In this document: piece after piece, positions 8,001 to 14,254 of the stretch
How the letters are laid out: each line of letters opens with the position of its first letter
How positions within the stretch are numbered: the stretch's first letter is position 1
Assembly: GCA_003561495.1 (NCBI GenBank)
Contig: PWWM01000128.1
Span: 1 to 23,627 of the forward strand
Source of the DNA: Gammaproteobacteria bacterium
GTDB lineage: Bacteria; Pseudomonadota; Gammaproteobacteria; Xanthomonadales; Wenzhouxiangellaceae
Direction: 5' to 3'
DNA length: 23,627 bases
Translations under genes and position numbers: made by a program
Notes under the pieces: generated by a model
Told to the model about the DNA's origin: nothing
The model's input: only the letters and a program-made list of their open reading frames with translations
Database searches by the model: none

Positions 8001-9910
8001 GTATCGTGATTCCGGTCTACAACAAGGTGCAACTGACGCGTGCCTGCCTGGAGAGCATTGCCCGAACGCCATCGAATATCGAATACGAGATCATCGTGGT
8101 TGATGACTGCTCCAGTGACCATACATCGGAGTTCCTGGCTGACTGCAGCGGAATCGTGGCTTTGCGCAATGAGGTCAATTCCGGATTCATCGATACTTGC
8201 AATCGGGGTGCGGAGCAAGCGCGCGGCGAGTTCGTGGTCTTTCTCAACAATGACACCACGGTCACACCGGGATGGCTGGATGCATTGATCGACACCTTTC
8301 ATGCAGATCCCGAGGTTGGCGTCGTTGGAGCGAAGCTGGTCTATCCGGACGGGCGACTTCAAGAGGCCGGCGGTATCATTTTCAACGATGCCAGTGGCTG
8401 GAATTACGGTCGCAACGATGATCCGGACCAGCCCCAATATGCCTTCGTCAGCGAGGCCGATTATGTCTCTGGAGCGTGTCTTGCGGTACGACGTGACGAT
8501 TTCGCCGAACTGGGCGGATTCGATACCCGCTTTCGGCCGGCCTATTACGAGGACACGGACCTGTGTTTCCAGGTTCGGGCATCGGGCAAAAAAGTGGTGG
8601 TTCAGCCGGCCGCCACCATTGTTCATCATGAAGGCGCCACCTCGGGCACCGATGAGTCCGGCGGGGTCAAGCGTTACCAGGCGGTCAACCGCGACAAGTT
8701 CCGCGCCAAGTGGGCCGATACGCTGGCTGGTCATCCACCGCCCGAACCCGACTTCGAGAGACAGGATCCGATCCGTCATGCACGCTATCGACGCTATCGA
8801 CGCCGCATGCTGTTGATTGATGCGGTCACGCCGCAACCGGATCATGATTCCGGATCGGTGCGCATCGTGGCCATGATGACCCTGCTCAAGGAGATGGGCT
8901 ACCAGGTCAGCTTCATGCCCGAGAATCGACAGTGGGTCGATCGCTATTCCGAGGATCTTCAGCAGGCCGGCATCGAAGTGCTGTGTGCCCCGCAGGTCGC
9001 CAATCTGGAACCCTGGCTGGCCGAACATGGCGCGGATCTCGACCTGGTCGTGGTCTCACGCCATTACGTTCTGGCGCCCATGCTGGATATGGTCCGTCAC
9101 CATTGCCCACAGGCCCTGCTGGTGTTCGACACCGTTGATCTGCACTTCCTGCGCGAGGAGCGCGAGGCCGAGGTCACCGGGTCGGCGGCGATGGTCGAGC
9201 AGGCCCGCGCCACGCGCAGCCAGGAACTGGATTTGATTCGTGACAGTGATGTCACTCTGGTCGTTTCCCCGGTCGAGCAGGAACTGTTGACCGGCCTGTT
9301 GCCGGATGCCGATGTGCGTATCGTGTCCAATATTCATGATGTCCATGGCAGCGCTCGTGACTGGGAAGATCGCAGCGGGCTGATGTTTGTCGGTGGTTTC
9401 CAGCACTTGCCCAATGTCGATGCGGCCCGCTGGCTGGTTGACGAGATCTTCCCGCTTGTTCGCAACGAGATTCCCGACGTGGAGCTGCATCTGATCGGTA
9501 GTCGCATGCCGACGGAGATACGTTCAATCGATGTCCCCGGAGTGCAGGTGCATGGTTTCGTCGAGGATCTGAACCCCTTTCTGGACGGCTGCCGCGTCTC
9601 GGTGGCGCCGCTGCGTTATGGCGCCGGGGTCAAGGGCAAGGTCAACCAGGCCATGAGCCATGGTCTGCCGGTTGTGGCAACGACTTGTGCCGCCGAGGGC
9701 ATGTTTCTAGAACACGGCAAGGATGTCCTGGTCGGTGATGATGTCGCCGCATTCGCGCGCGAGGTGGTGCGTGCTCACCAGGACCGCGAGCTTTGGGAAG
9801 GGCTGTCGAGCGGCGGGCTGTCGAATGTCGAGCATCATTTCTCTCGCGCTGCCGCTCGGCGCGCCCTGGAGGAGATCGACCACCTCGTCTCAGCACAGAG
9901 GCGACATTGA
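5072..9910 (+). CDS. Three-module glycosyltransferase (GT4 - coiled coil - GT2 - GT4)
   Basis: A 1612-residue cytoplasmic enzyme that probably adds several sugars to a surface glycan. Residues 1-239 match no domain I can name, though GLLVIRHGLVVPFGF is GT-like. Module 1 is GT4-like (about 240-645), with HVTHSWGGGIARW, GRLSPGKG (478-485) and a late ETWSYVLSEIRSLG segment. A coiled coil (about 659-850) repeats ERTxWAR. It ends at SKSWRLTRPIR (from about 863), a linker common before GT2 domains. Module 2 is GT2 (about 975-1215), with VIPVYN, NND (1059-1061) and YYEDTDLCFQ. Module 3 is GT4 (about 1246-1605), with VGGFQHLPN (from 1440) and RYGAGVKGK (1515-1523). I chose the ATG at 5072; a TTG at 5009 is in frame but less likely, and neither has a strong ribosome-binding site. 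Donor and acceptor sugars cannot be read from the sequence. A 97-residue gene follows after 22 bp. Confidence 0.9.
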   Translation: MNADSTDDKSPVTGSGARTFSPAIFIRSPRSGGLDREWLAELRQHFPKSAIFARPRLIGDHDIQPFDGPTDSVRSIAAALDEQDGVDGLLVIRHGLVVPFGFAQRLARMTQRPGLPELTLFAGNHEAHCNPLAEIEIGIEPEAVDSLVFNCAERRWTAVADGEWECAFLSTARQRSAAGGRGAATALVDEFYLVDPTRPLQAGKPPIAAERAALGHLRSALVELEGEGIRSLPYPGLDDKPVVLHVTHSWGGGIARWIDDQCRHDDQAHHLVLASGGHRDGLEHGQELSLFLAGTESGKAQHLVLTPPISDSTASHSGYREFFNWLLDRYQVNRVVVSSLIGHSLECLKSGLPTLQVLHDFYPASPVLDVDPLNYLDSGGRFQMKQLLGDNRDNLRFLEHDAGYWRDLRERWLQVVREHDVVLLAPSQHVAMRWQRLFREELADIEVIPHGFRPAWEGSVRIEPRPRRDGRLNLVMVGRLSPGKGLGLLTSSLDGVTEHAHLTLVGAGKRAEDLFGKAGVDVVLDYREQDLPELLTQIGPEAALFLSTVPETWSYVLSEIRSLGIVPIATRTGSFVERIDDGVDGVLLDPEPRAVITTLARLAADRAELERLAAKRVSEPDLETITGRYRQLLALQQPRQSGVFPDRELSPQRSWLMAESADLRLKLERADDRLDEQSEELARRADWALRQQRLVSERTDWARHLESEVRESLDARGQLQQQLDHLEKDLAERARWGRELEETLAERTAWARSVDRDLAEVRQTLEESQERYRNLEQELDERTAWARNLEQDLEHVRLVRDELSVALQEMEQDLIQTRQHYHQAQLERDRLERVNLQQQTELASLESTRIRLEHHLAVVLSSKSWRLTRPIRFITRLLRKLLNHHAWNPLAWPKLFARLVQGIRAHGWRRTFARLHHQPLPGIEDLPEPSRPIDQPVGDMAHSSTTVDDLVSAPNGEEQPECLDGIEFKDSRKPVASIVIPVYNKVQLTRACLESIARTPSNIEYEIIVVDDCSSDHTSEFLADCSGIVALRNEVNSGFIDTCNRGAEQARGEFVVFLNNDTTVTPGWLDALIDTFHADPEVGVVGAKLVYPDGRLQEAGGIIFNDASGWNYGRNDDPDQPQYAFVSEADYVSGACLAVRRDDFAELGGFDTRFRPAYYEDTDLCFQVRASGKKVVVQPAATIVHHEGATSGTDESGGVKRYQAVNRDKFRAKWADTLAGHPPPEPDFERQDPIRHARYRRYRRRMLLIDAVTPQPDHDSGSVRIVAMMTLLKEMGYQVSFMPENRQWVDRYSEDLQQAGIEVLCAPQVANLEPWLAEHGADLDLVVVSRHYVLAPMLDMVRHHCPQALLVFDTVDLHFLREEREAEVTGSAAMVEQARATRSQELDLIRDSDVTLVVSPVEQELLTGLLPDADVRIVSNIHDVHGSARDWEDRSGLMFVGGFQHLPNVDAARWLVDEIFPLVRNEIPDVELHLIGSRMPTEIRSIDVPGVQVHGFVEDLNPFLDGCRVSVAPLRYGAGVKGKVNQAMSHGLPVVATTCAAEGMFLEHGKDVLVGDDVAAFAREVVRAHQDRELWEGLSSGGLSNVEHHFSRAAARRALEEIDHLVSAQRRH

Positions 9911-9932
9911 AACCAGGGACCTTGAACCGTCG

Positions 9933-10226
9933 ATGAGCAACCGGCTTCAGTATGTCTGGCAGCGTTCGAAGAATGCCGCCCGCATGCTCAGGCATGGCGA
10001 GTTCGGGAAAATCGCACAGGTGGCTGTCAGCGAGCTTCGCTACTACTTCAGAGACATCCCGCCCTCGGCCTATCATGACCGGACCCGACTCGATTCACCC
10101 AGCCCGAGGCCGACCCGCTTGAGTCGAATGGCGCCGCCCGAAATCCGGGGTGATCGTCAACAGATCGGCGACAAGATCAGGGATATCGTGGCTGACATTG
10201 ATGTCGACGAGGGGAGCGAGCCATGA
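9933..10226 (+). CDS. 97-residue linker-like hypothetical protein between two glycosyltransferases
   Basis: A small protein with no domain I recognise. Residues 1-40 look like basic amphipathic helix, including QRSKNAARMLRHGEFGKIA. Residues 45-80 are proline- and arginine-rich, and the end is acidic. The helical part resembles in style the basic linker before the GT2 module of the upstream enzyme (RLVQGIRAHGWRRTFARL). The ATG follows the upstream stop by 22 bp. An AGGGA at 9915-9919 is too far away for a good ribosome-binding site, so coupling to the upstream gene is likely. Its TGA overlaps the next ATG by 4 bp (ATGA). It may be a glycosyltransferase linker detached by a split or never fused. 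The operon position and overlap support a real gene. Confidence 0.6.
   Translation: MSNRLQYVWQRSKNAARMLRHGEFGKIAQVAVSELRYYFRDIPPSAYHDRTRLDSPSPRPTRLSRMAPPEIRGDRQQIGDKIRDIVADIDVDEGSEP
10210..10216 (+). promoter_or_regulatory. Strong ribosome-binding site for the GT2-GT4 gene
   Basis: AGGGGAG lies six bases before the ATG at 10223, inside the end of the 97-residue gene. It fixes the start of the following gene and the 4-bp ATGA overlap, which is typical of translational coupling. Confidence 0.7.
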
Positions 10227-12325
10227 GCGAAACGGCCACGGTCTCTGTCATCACCGTGACCTACAACGCGCGCCGCTTCATCGAAGCGTTCATCGCCTCG
10301 GTACGGGCGGCAGATCAGCGGGGCGTGGATCTGGAAATTCTCGCCGTTGACAACGGATCCACGGATGGGTCCCCGGAGTGGTTGCGTGAGCATCATCCGG
10401 ACATCCGACTGATCATCAACGATGAGAACAACTATGCGCGCGCACTGAACCGGGGCATCGAGCAGTCCCGGGGCGAATACATCGCCATTTGCAATAACGA
10501 TGGCGTGGTTGATGAGGGCTGGCTGCAGGGCTTGCTGGGTGTCTTTCGACAGAATGAGCGCATCGGAGCGGTGCAAGGCAAAATCCTTTTCGCCGGCAGC
10601 AAAACCATCAATAGCGTGGGCGTGGAGGAGGTCGGGGATTGTTACTTCGCGGATATAGGCTGGAAGTGCAGGGATGCTTGGGACTATTCAAGCCCTGCCC
10701 GGCGTGACTACGTGTCCGGCGGTTCGGTGATGTTTCGTCGAGCCTGTCTTGAAGACGTCGGGCCCTGGGATGAACGCTTCATCATGTACATGGAAGACGT
10801 TGATTACAGTCTGCGCTGCCGCGAGCGTGACTGGGAGCTCTGGTATGGCGCGGATGGCGTCTTTCATCATCACTACCATGGCAGCGTTTCGGACGAGCTT
10901 TGTGATTACCTGTGCAATCGCAATCGACTTCTTTTGATCGCCAAGCATTTCCCGCTCAAGCTGGCCGACGCCATTCCCACTTCTCATTTCTTCAAGGAGG
11001 GTGAGCTTGATCTGCTTTACCGCGCGTTGATGAGCAGCATCAGGGTGTTGAGTGAATGTCATGAAACCGACACTGTACTGAGCGTTCTGGATACGCTGCG
11101 TGAACCGTTATTGAGCTGCTTCGGCAAGGTGGGTGCCCGCAAGTTTTTTTCCCACCTGGAGTTGGTGCTTGGCCTGCGCGGTATTCGTGTGGGAATCTAC
11201 GACCATGCCGGCCATTTTCCCGGTGGCGGTCAGCGCTACGTGGCCGAGATGGCCCGTGTTTTGCAAGATCGCTACGAGGTGACCTATATCTTCAACAACG
11301 AGGTATCGCTGAAGAAGTACCACGACTGGTTTGATCTCGATCTGTCACGTTGTTCGGTGAAGATCCTGCCGATACCGTTTTTCTCTGAACGTGAGTGTTT
11401 TCAGATCGATGAGGGCATGGCCATGCTCGAAGATCACAATGTGTTCGATGTGGTTGCCAGGGAGAGCCTCGAATATGACATTTTCATCAACAGCAACATG
11501 CTGGGCAAGGTCAATCCATTGTCACCGGTTTCGGTGTTTGTCTGCCATTTCCCGGATCGCAAGCGTGATCATTTCTTCCATGTGGACAAGTACACCCACT
11601 TGATCATCAATGGGGATTACACCGGTCAGTGGGTCCGCAAGCGGTGGGATCTTGAGCCGATGCTGAAGATCTATCCTCCGGTCCACATGTACAGCGCTGA
11701 CAGTGATGCCGACACCAAGGAGAATCTCATTCTGTCAGTCTCGAGATTTGAGGTCGCGGGAAGCAAGAAACAACTCGAGATGGCAAAGGCCTTTGATCGA
11801 CTGTGCCGTGATCATCCCGAGACTACCCGTGGCTGGAAGCTGGTTCTAGCCGGTGGCAGCGTGCCCGATAACCAGTACCTGGACCAGGTGCGAGCAGCCA
11901 TCACGCAAAGCCCGGCCGACATCGAAATTCATGTCGATGTTTCGGTCGATCGCATTCGTGATTTCTACCGCCGCGCGGCCATCTTCTGGCATGCCTGCGG
12001 ACTCAATGAAAGTCGTCCCGAGCGGGTGGAGCATTTCGGCATGACCACCGTCGAGGCCATGCAGAATTACTGTGTGCCCATCGTGATTGACGGCGGTGGC
12101 CAGCGCGAGATCGTTCAGCACGGACAAAACGGCTTTCGATTCGGTTCGCTGAAGGATTTGCAGCGCTATGCCCTGCGATTGATAGAGGATGACAATGAGC
12201 GTCGCCGGCTCGCCGAACAGGCCTTCGAACGCAGCCATCGCTTCAATCGCAAAGTGTTCCGGGCCGAACTCGACAAGTTGCTGCAACAGCTCGAACTGGA
12301 GTTGCTTGGCCAGGATGCGTTGTAG
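10223..12325 (+). CDS. Two-module glycosyltransferase (GT2-GT4 fusion)
   Basis: A 700-residue soluble enzyme. The N-terminal GT2 module (about 5-250) has SVITVTYNARRF, DNGSTDGS, the metal-binding NND (91-93) and MYMEDVDYSLR (about 188-198). After a helical connector, a GT4 module (about 320-690) begins IRVGIYDHAGHFPGGGQRYV. It has SVSRFEVAGSKKQLEM (505-520) and ERVEHFGMTTVEAM (600-613), the acidic loop that binds the donor nucleotide in GT4 enzymes. The EHFGMTTVEAM wording recalls ALG11-type mannosyltransferases, but I would not assign a sugar from that. It is the last gene of the plus-strand glycosyltransferase group. It starts inside the 97-residue gene and ends 24 bp before the convergent GT2 gene, with no obvious terminator between them. 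Confidence 0.92.
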   Translation: MSETATVSVITVTYNARRFIEAFIASVRAADQRGVDLEILAVDNGSTDGSPEWLREHHPDIRLIINDENNYARALNRGIEQSRGEYIAICNNDGVVDEGWLQGLLGVFRQNERIGAVQGKILFAGSKTINSVGVEEVGDCYFADIGWKCRDAWDYSSPARRDYVSGGSVMFRRACLEDVGPWDERFIMYMEDVDYSLRCRERDWELWYGADGVFHHHYHGSVSDELCDYLCNRNRLLLIAKHFPLKLADAIPTSHFFKEGELDLLYRALMSSIRVLSECHETDTVLSVLDTLREPLLSCFGKVGARKFFSHLELVLGLRGIRVGIYDHAGHFPGGGQRYVAEMARVLQDRYEVTYIFNNEVSLKKYHDWFDLDLSRCSVKILPIPFFSERECFQIDEGMAMLEDHNVFDVVARESLEYDIFINSNMLGKVNPLSPVSVFVCHFPDRKRDHFFHVDKYTHLIINGDYTGQWVRKRWDLEPMLKIYPPVHMYSADSDADTKENLILSVSRFEVAGSKKQLEMAKAFDRLCRDHPETTRGWKLVLAGGSVPDNQYLDQVRAAITQSPADIEIHVDVSVDRIRDFYRRAAIFWHACGLNESRPERVEHFGMTTVEAMQNYCVPIVIDGGGQREIVQHGQNGFRFGSLKDLQRYALRLIEDDNERRRLAEQAFERSHRFNRKVFRAELDKLLQQLELELLGQDAL

Positions 12326-12349
12326 GTTGGGTGGTGAATAAAGGCAGGC

Positions 12350-13243
12350 TCAGGGCACCGGCCGGGTCAGCAGACCGTCCTTCAGGCCGCGCAGCATGGC
12401 TTTCATGTTTTCAAGCCGCGGCGGGATAAGGCCGAACAGCACGAGTTTTCCCATGGCCCGCAACAGGTCGTGAGCGATCCAGGCCAAGGGTGCATGAGAG
12501 CGATACAGAAATACCCGGTTGCGCATCATGGTGTAGAGGCGTTCGGGCGAATGGTGGCGATAGCCGGGGGCGCTGCGACCCGACCACAGGCGACGGTTTT
12601 CGCCGATGCTGTGCCGGAGTTCGGTATCGAAGCAACCATGAATTGAAAAACCCTTGGCCCGGGCGCGGAAACACCATTCCAGGTCGATGTTGTCGATGAA
12701 CCAGGACTCGCGCATCGGGCCGATGTCCGACCAGTGTTCAAGATTGACCAGCTTTCCCGAAGTGATCAGGAAGTCACAGGCGACGACGCCTGAGCTTCCA
12801 TGCAGGTGACGGTTCAATGGCAGTCGGAAACGTACGAATGGCGAGCGTTGACCGGTGGCTCGATCGCGAAGCGAGGGGCCGATGGCCGCGACCTTTTGAT
12901 CATCTTGTTCCAGTTCTTGCAACCGTGTGAGCAGAACGGTGACCATGTCATCGGCCGGCAGGCTGTCCTGGTCGAGCAGCAGGGCGTGAGTGTGCTCCGA
13001 CTCTTGGAGTCGGGCCACGCCCCGGTTGATGGCTGCAGCGACCCCGATATTGGCGCCCGGCTCAAGGATCTCGATATTCTTTCCCTGAGCTTCGGGCCAA
13101 TGTCGAACCACCGGCGGCTGGGAGTTGTCGACGATGATGGTGTGGCCGACCTGGGATTGCAGCGACCGTACCAGGCCGGCAAGGTCATCATGAACGGGTC
13201 GCCAGGCAACGATGACCGCTCCTGTCCTCAACGGTCTGTTCAT
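12350..13243 (-). CDS. GT2 glycosyltransferase, rhamnosyltransferase type
   Basis: A 297-residue GT2 enzyme. The N-terminal strand is GAVIVAWRPVHDDL. The metal-binding motif is D91-Q-D93-S, the DQDS form common in rhamnosyltransferases, in place of the NND of its neighbours. WFIDNIDLEWCFRARAKGF (about 181-199) holds the likely catalytic acidic cluster. The C-terminal 70 residues include an amphipathic or hydrophobic stretch (LVLFGLIPP) that may touch the membrane. The predicted reaction is addition of a deoxysugar, plausibly rhamnose, to a growing glycan; the sugar is inferred only from the DQDS motif. The ATG overlaps the stop of the upstream GT2 gene by 4 bp (ATGA), so the two are coupled. 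It converges on the GT2-GT4 gene. Confidence 0.9.
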   Translation of the reverse strand: MNRPLRTGAVIVAWRPVHDDLAGLVRSLQSQVGHTIIVDNSQPPVVRHWPEAQGKNIEILEPGANIGVAAAINRGVARLQESEHTHALLLDQDSLPADDMVTVLLTRLQELEQDDQKVAAIGPSLRDRATGQRSPFVRFRLPLNRHLHGSSGVVACDFLITSGKLVNLEHWSDIGPMRESWFIDNIDLEWCFRARAKGFSIHGCFDTELRHSIGENRRLWSGRSAPGYRHHSPERLYTMMRNRVFLYRSHAPLAWIAHDLLRAMGKLVLFGLIPPRLENMKAMLRGLKDGLLTRPVP

Positions 13244-14250
13244 TTCTTTGCCAGGCTGCTGCCCAGCGGTTGGGGCAGGCGACGCAGTCGCCCGAGTAGT
13301 TTCATGCTGCCCAGGCGTCGGATGGATGCCAGTTCACGGCGCTTGGCGGGAAGTGCGCGCAGCGCGCTTTTCAGGACCGCCAGGGAGTGGCCGGGCCGGT
13401 TCTCGCGCCGCTGACGACCGAAGGCCAGCACACGAAGCATGCCCCCGATCAGCCAATGCCTGATGGTGCGCAAAAAAAACATCAGCAACCAGGCGGCCAG
13501 CAACAAAGGCGGCAGGTTCTTGCCGGCGACCCAGATGTGATTGCGCCAGCTTCGGGTGATGACCTCCGGGCTGCTCGAATCCGTCGAGCCTCCGCGCTTG
13601 TGCAGGACCACCGCCTCCGGCAGGTACAGGCAGTGATGGCCGGCGACCTGGGCGCGCAGGCTCAGGTCGACATCCTCGAAGACCAGGAAAAAATCTTCGT
13701 CGAACAGCCCGATGTCATCGAACAGGCTGCGGCGGTAGACGGCTGCACCGGCACAGGCCCCGAAAACCCAGGCTGGCCGGTTGTGCAGGCTTTCGGGTTC
13801 CCCGGCCCCGAGATTGTTGCCGGCGCCGGACAGGAGGTTGAAGTGATCGCCGGCTGAATCGATCAGGTGCGGGGGATCGTAGCGCAGCATCTTGCTGGCG
13901 ACAAAGCTGGCTTCGGGCCAGTCCCACAGCCCTTGGACAAGCCGTTCCAGCCAGTCGCGCCGGGCGCGCGTGTCGTTGTTGAGCAGGGCGACGAATTCCG
14001 CACTGCTTTTGCGAATGCCGACATTGACGGCCGCTGAAAAGCCCAGATTCTGGGCCAGGCCGATCACTCGCACCCAGGGATAGTCGCGCTCGACCAGGCT
14101 GACCGAGGCATCGGTCGAGCCATTGTCGACCAGGATGGTCTCGAAATCGGTGAAGGTCTGTACCGCCAATGAATCCAGGCATTCCCGGAGATGGTGAGCA
14201 CCATTCCAGTTCGGGATGACCACGGAGACCTGGACGTTTTCCCGGTTCAT
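13240..14250 (-). CDS. GT2 glycosyltransferase with C-terminal membrane-associated segment
   Basis: A 336-residue GT2 enzyme of the type seen in O-antigen and exopolysaccharide clusters. VSVVIPNWNG (8-17), DNGSTDAS (42-49), the metal-binding NND (91-93) and FEDVDLSLRA (191-200) are all present. A hydrophobic segment (about 246-262, LPPLLLAAWLLMFFL) is followed by a basic tail rich in Arg and Lys. This suggests attachment to the inner face of the cytoplasmic membrane, near a lipid-linked acceptor. The ATG lies 4 bp after the relA stop codon. The gene overlaps the next GT2 gene by 4 bp, so relA and both glycosyltransferases probably share a message. The exact sugar is unknown. Confidence 0.92.
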   Translation of the reverse strand: MNRENVQVSVVIPNWNGAHHLRECLDSLAVQTFTDFETILVDNGSTDASVSLVERDYPWVRVIGLAQNLGFSAAVNVGIRKSSAEFVALLNNDTRARRDWLERLVQGLWDWPEASFVASKMLRYDPPHLIDSAGDHFNLLSGAGNNLGAGEPESLHNRPAWVFGACAGAAVYRRSLFDDIGLFDEDFFLVFEDVDLSLRAQVAGHHCLYLPEAVVLHKRGGSTDSSSPEVITRSWRNHIWVAGKNLPPLLLAAWLLMFFLRTIRHWLIGGMLRVLAFGRQRRENRPGHSLAVLKSALRALPAKRRELASIRRLGSMKLLGRLRRLPQPLGSSLAKK

Positions 14251-14254
14251 CGGG

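Noticed and set aside
8779..8803. Short direct repeat CGCTATCGA inside the large glycosyltransferase gene
   Set aside because: It is only two copies in an Arg-Tyr-Arg-rich stretch (RYRRYRRR) and is explained by the protein sequence.
7901..9028. Minus-strand frame of 375 codons
   Set aside because: It is antisense to the GT2 and GT4 modules of the large glycosyltransferase, whose motifs are unambiguous.
9723..9932. Longer N-terminus for the 97-residue protein, starting at 9723
   Set aside because: The extra 70 codons overlap the end of the large glycosyltransferase in another frame and read like shadow sequence. The ATG at 9933 follows the upstream stop closely.
12326..12349. Bidirectional terminator between the convergent glycosyltransferase genes
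   Set aside because: The 24-bp gap contains no inverted repeat and no T-run on either strand.
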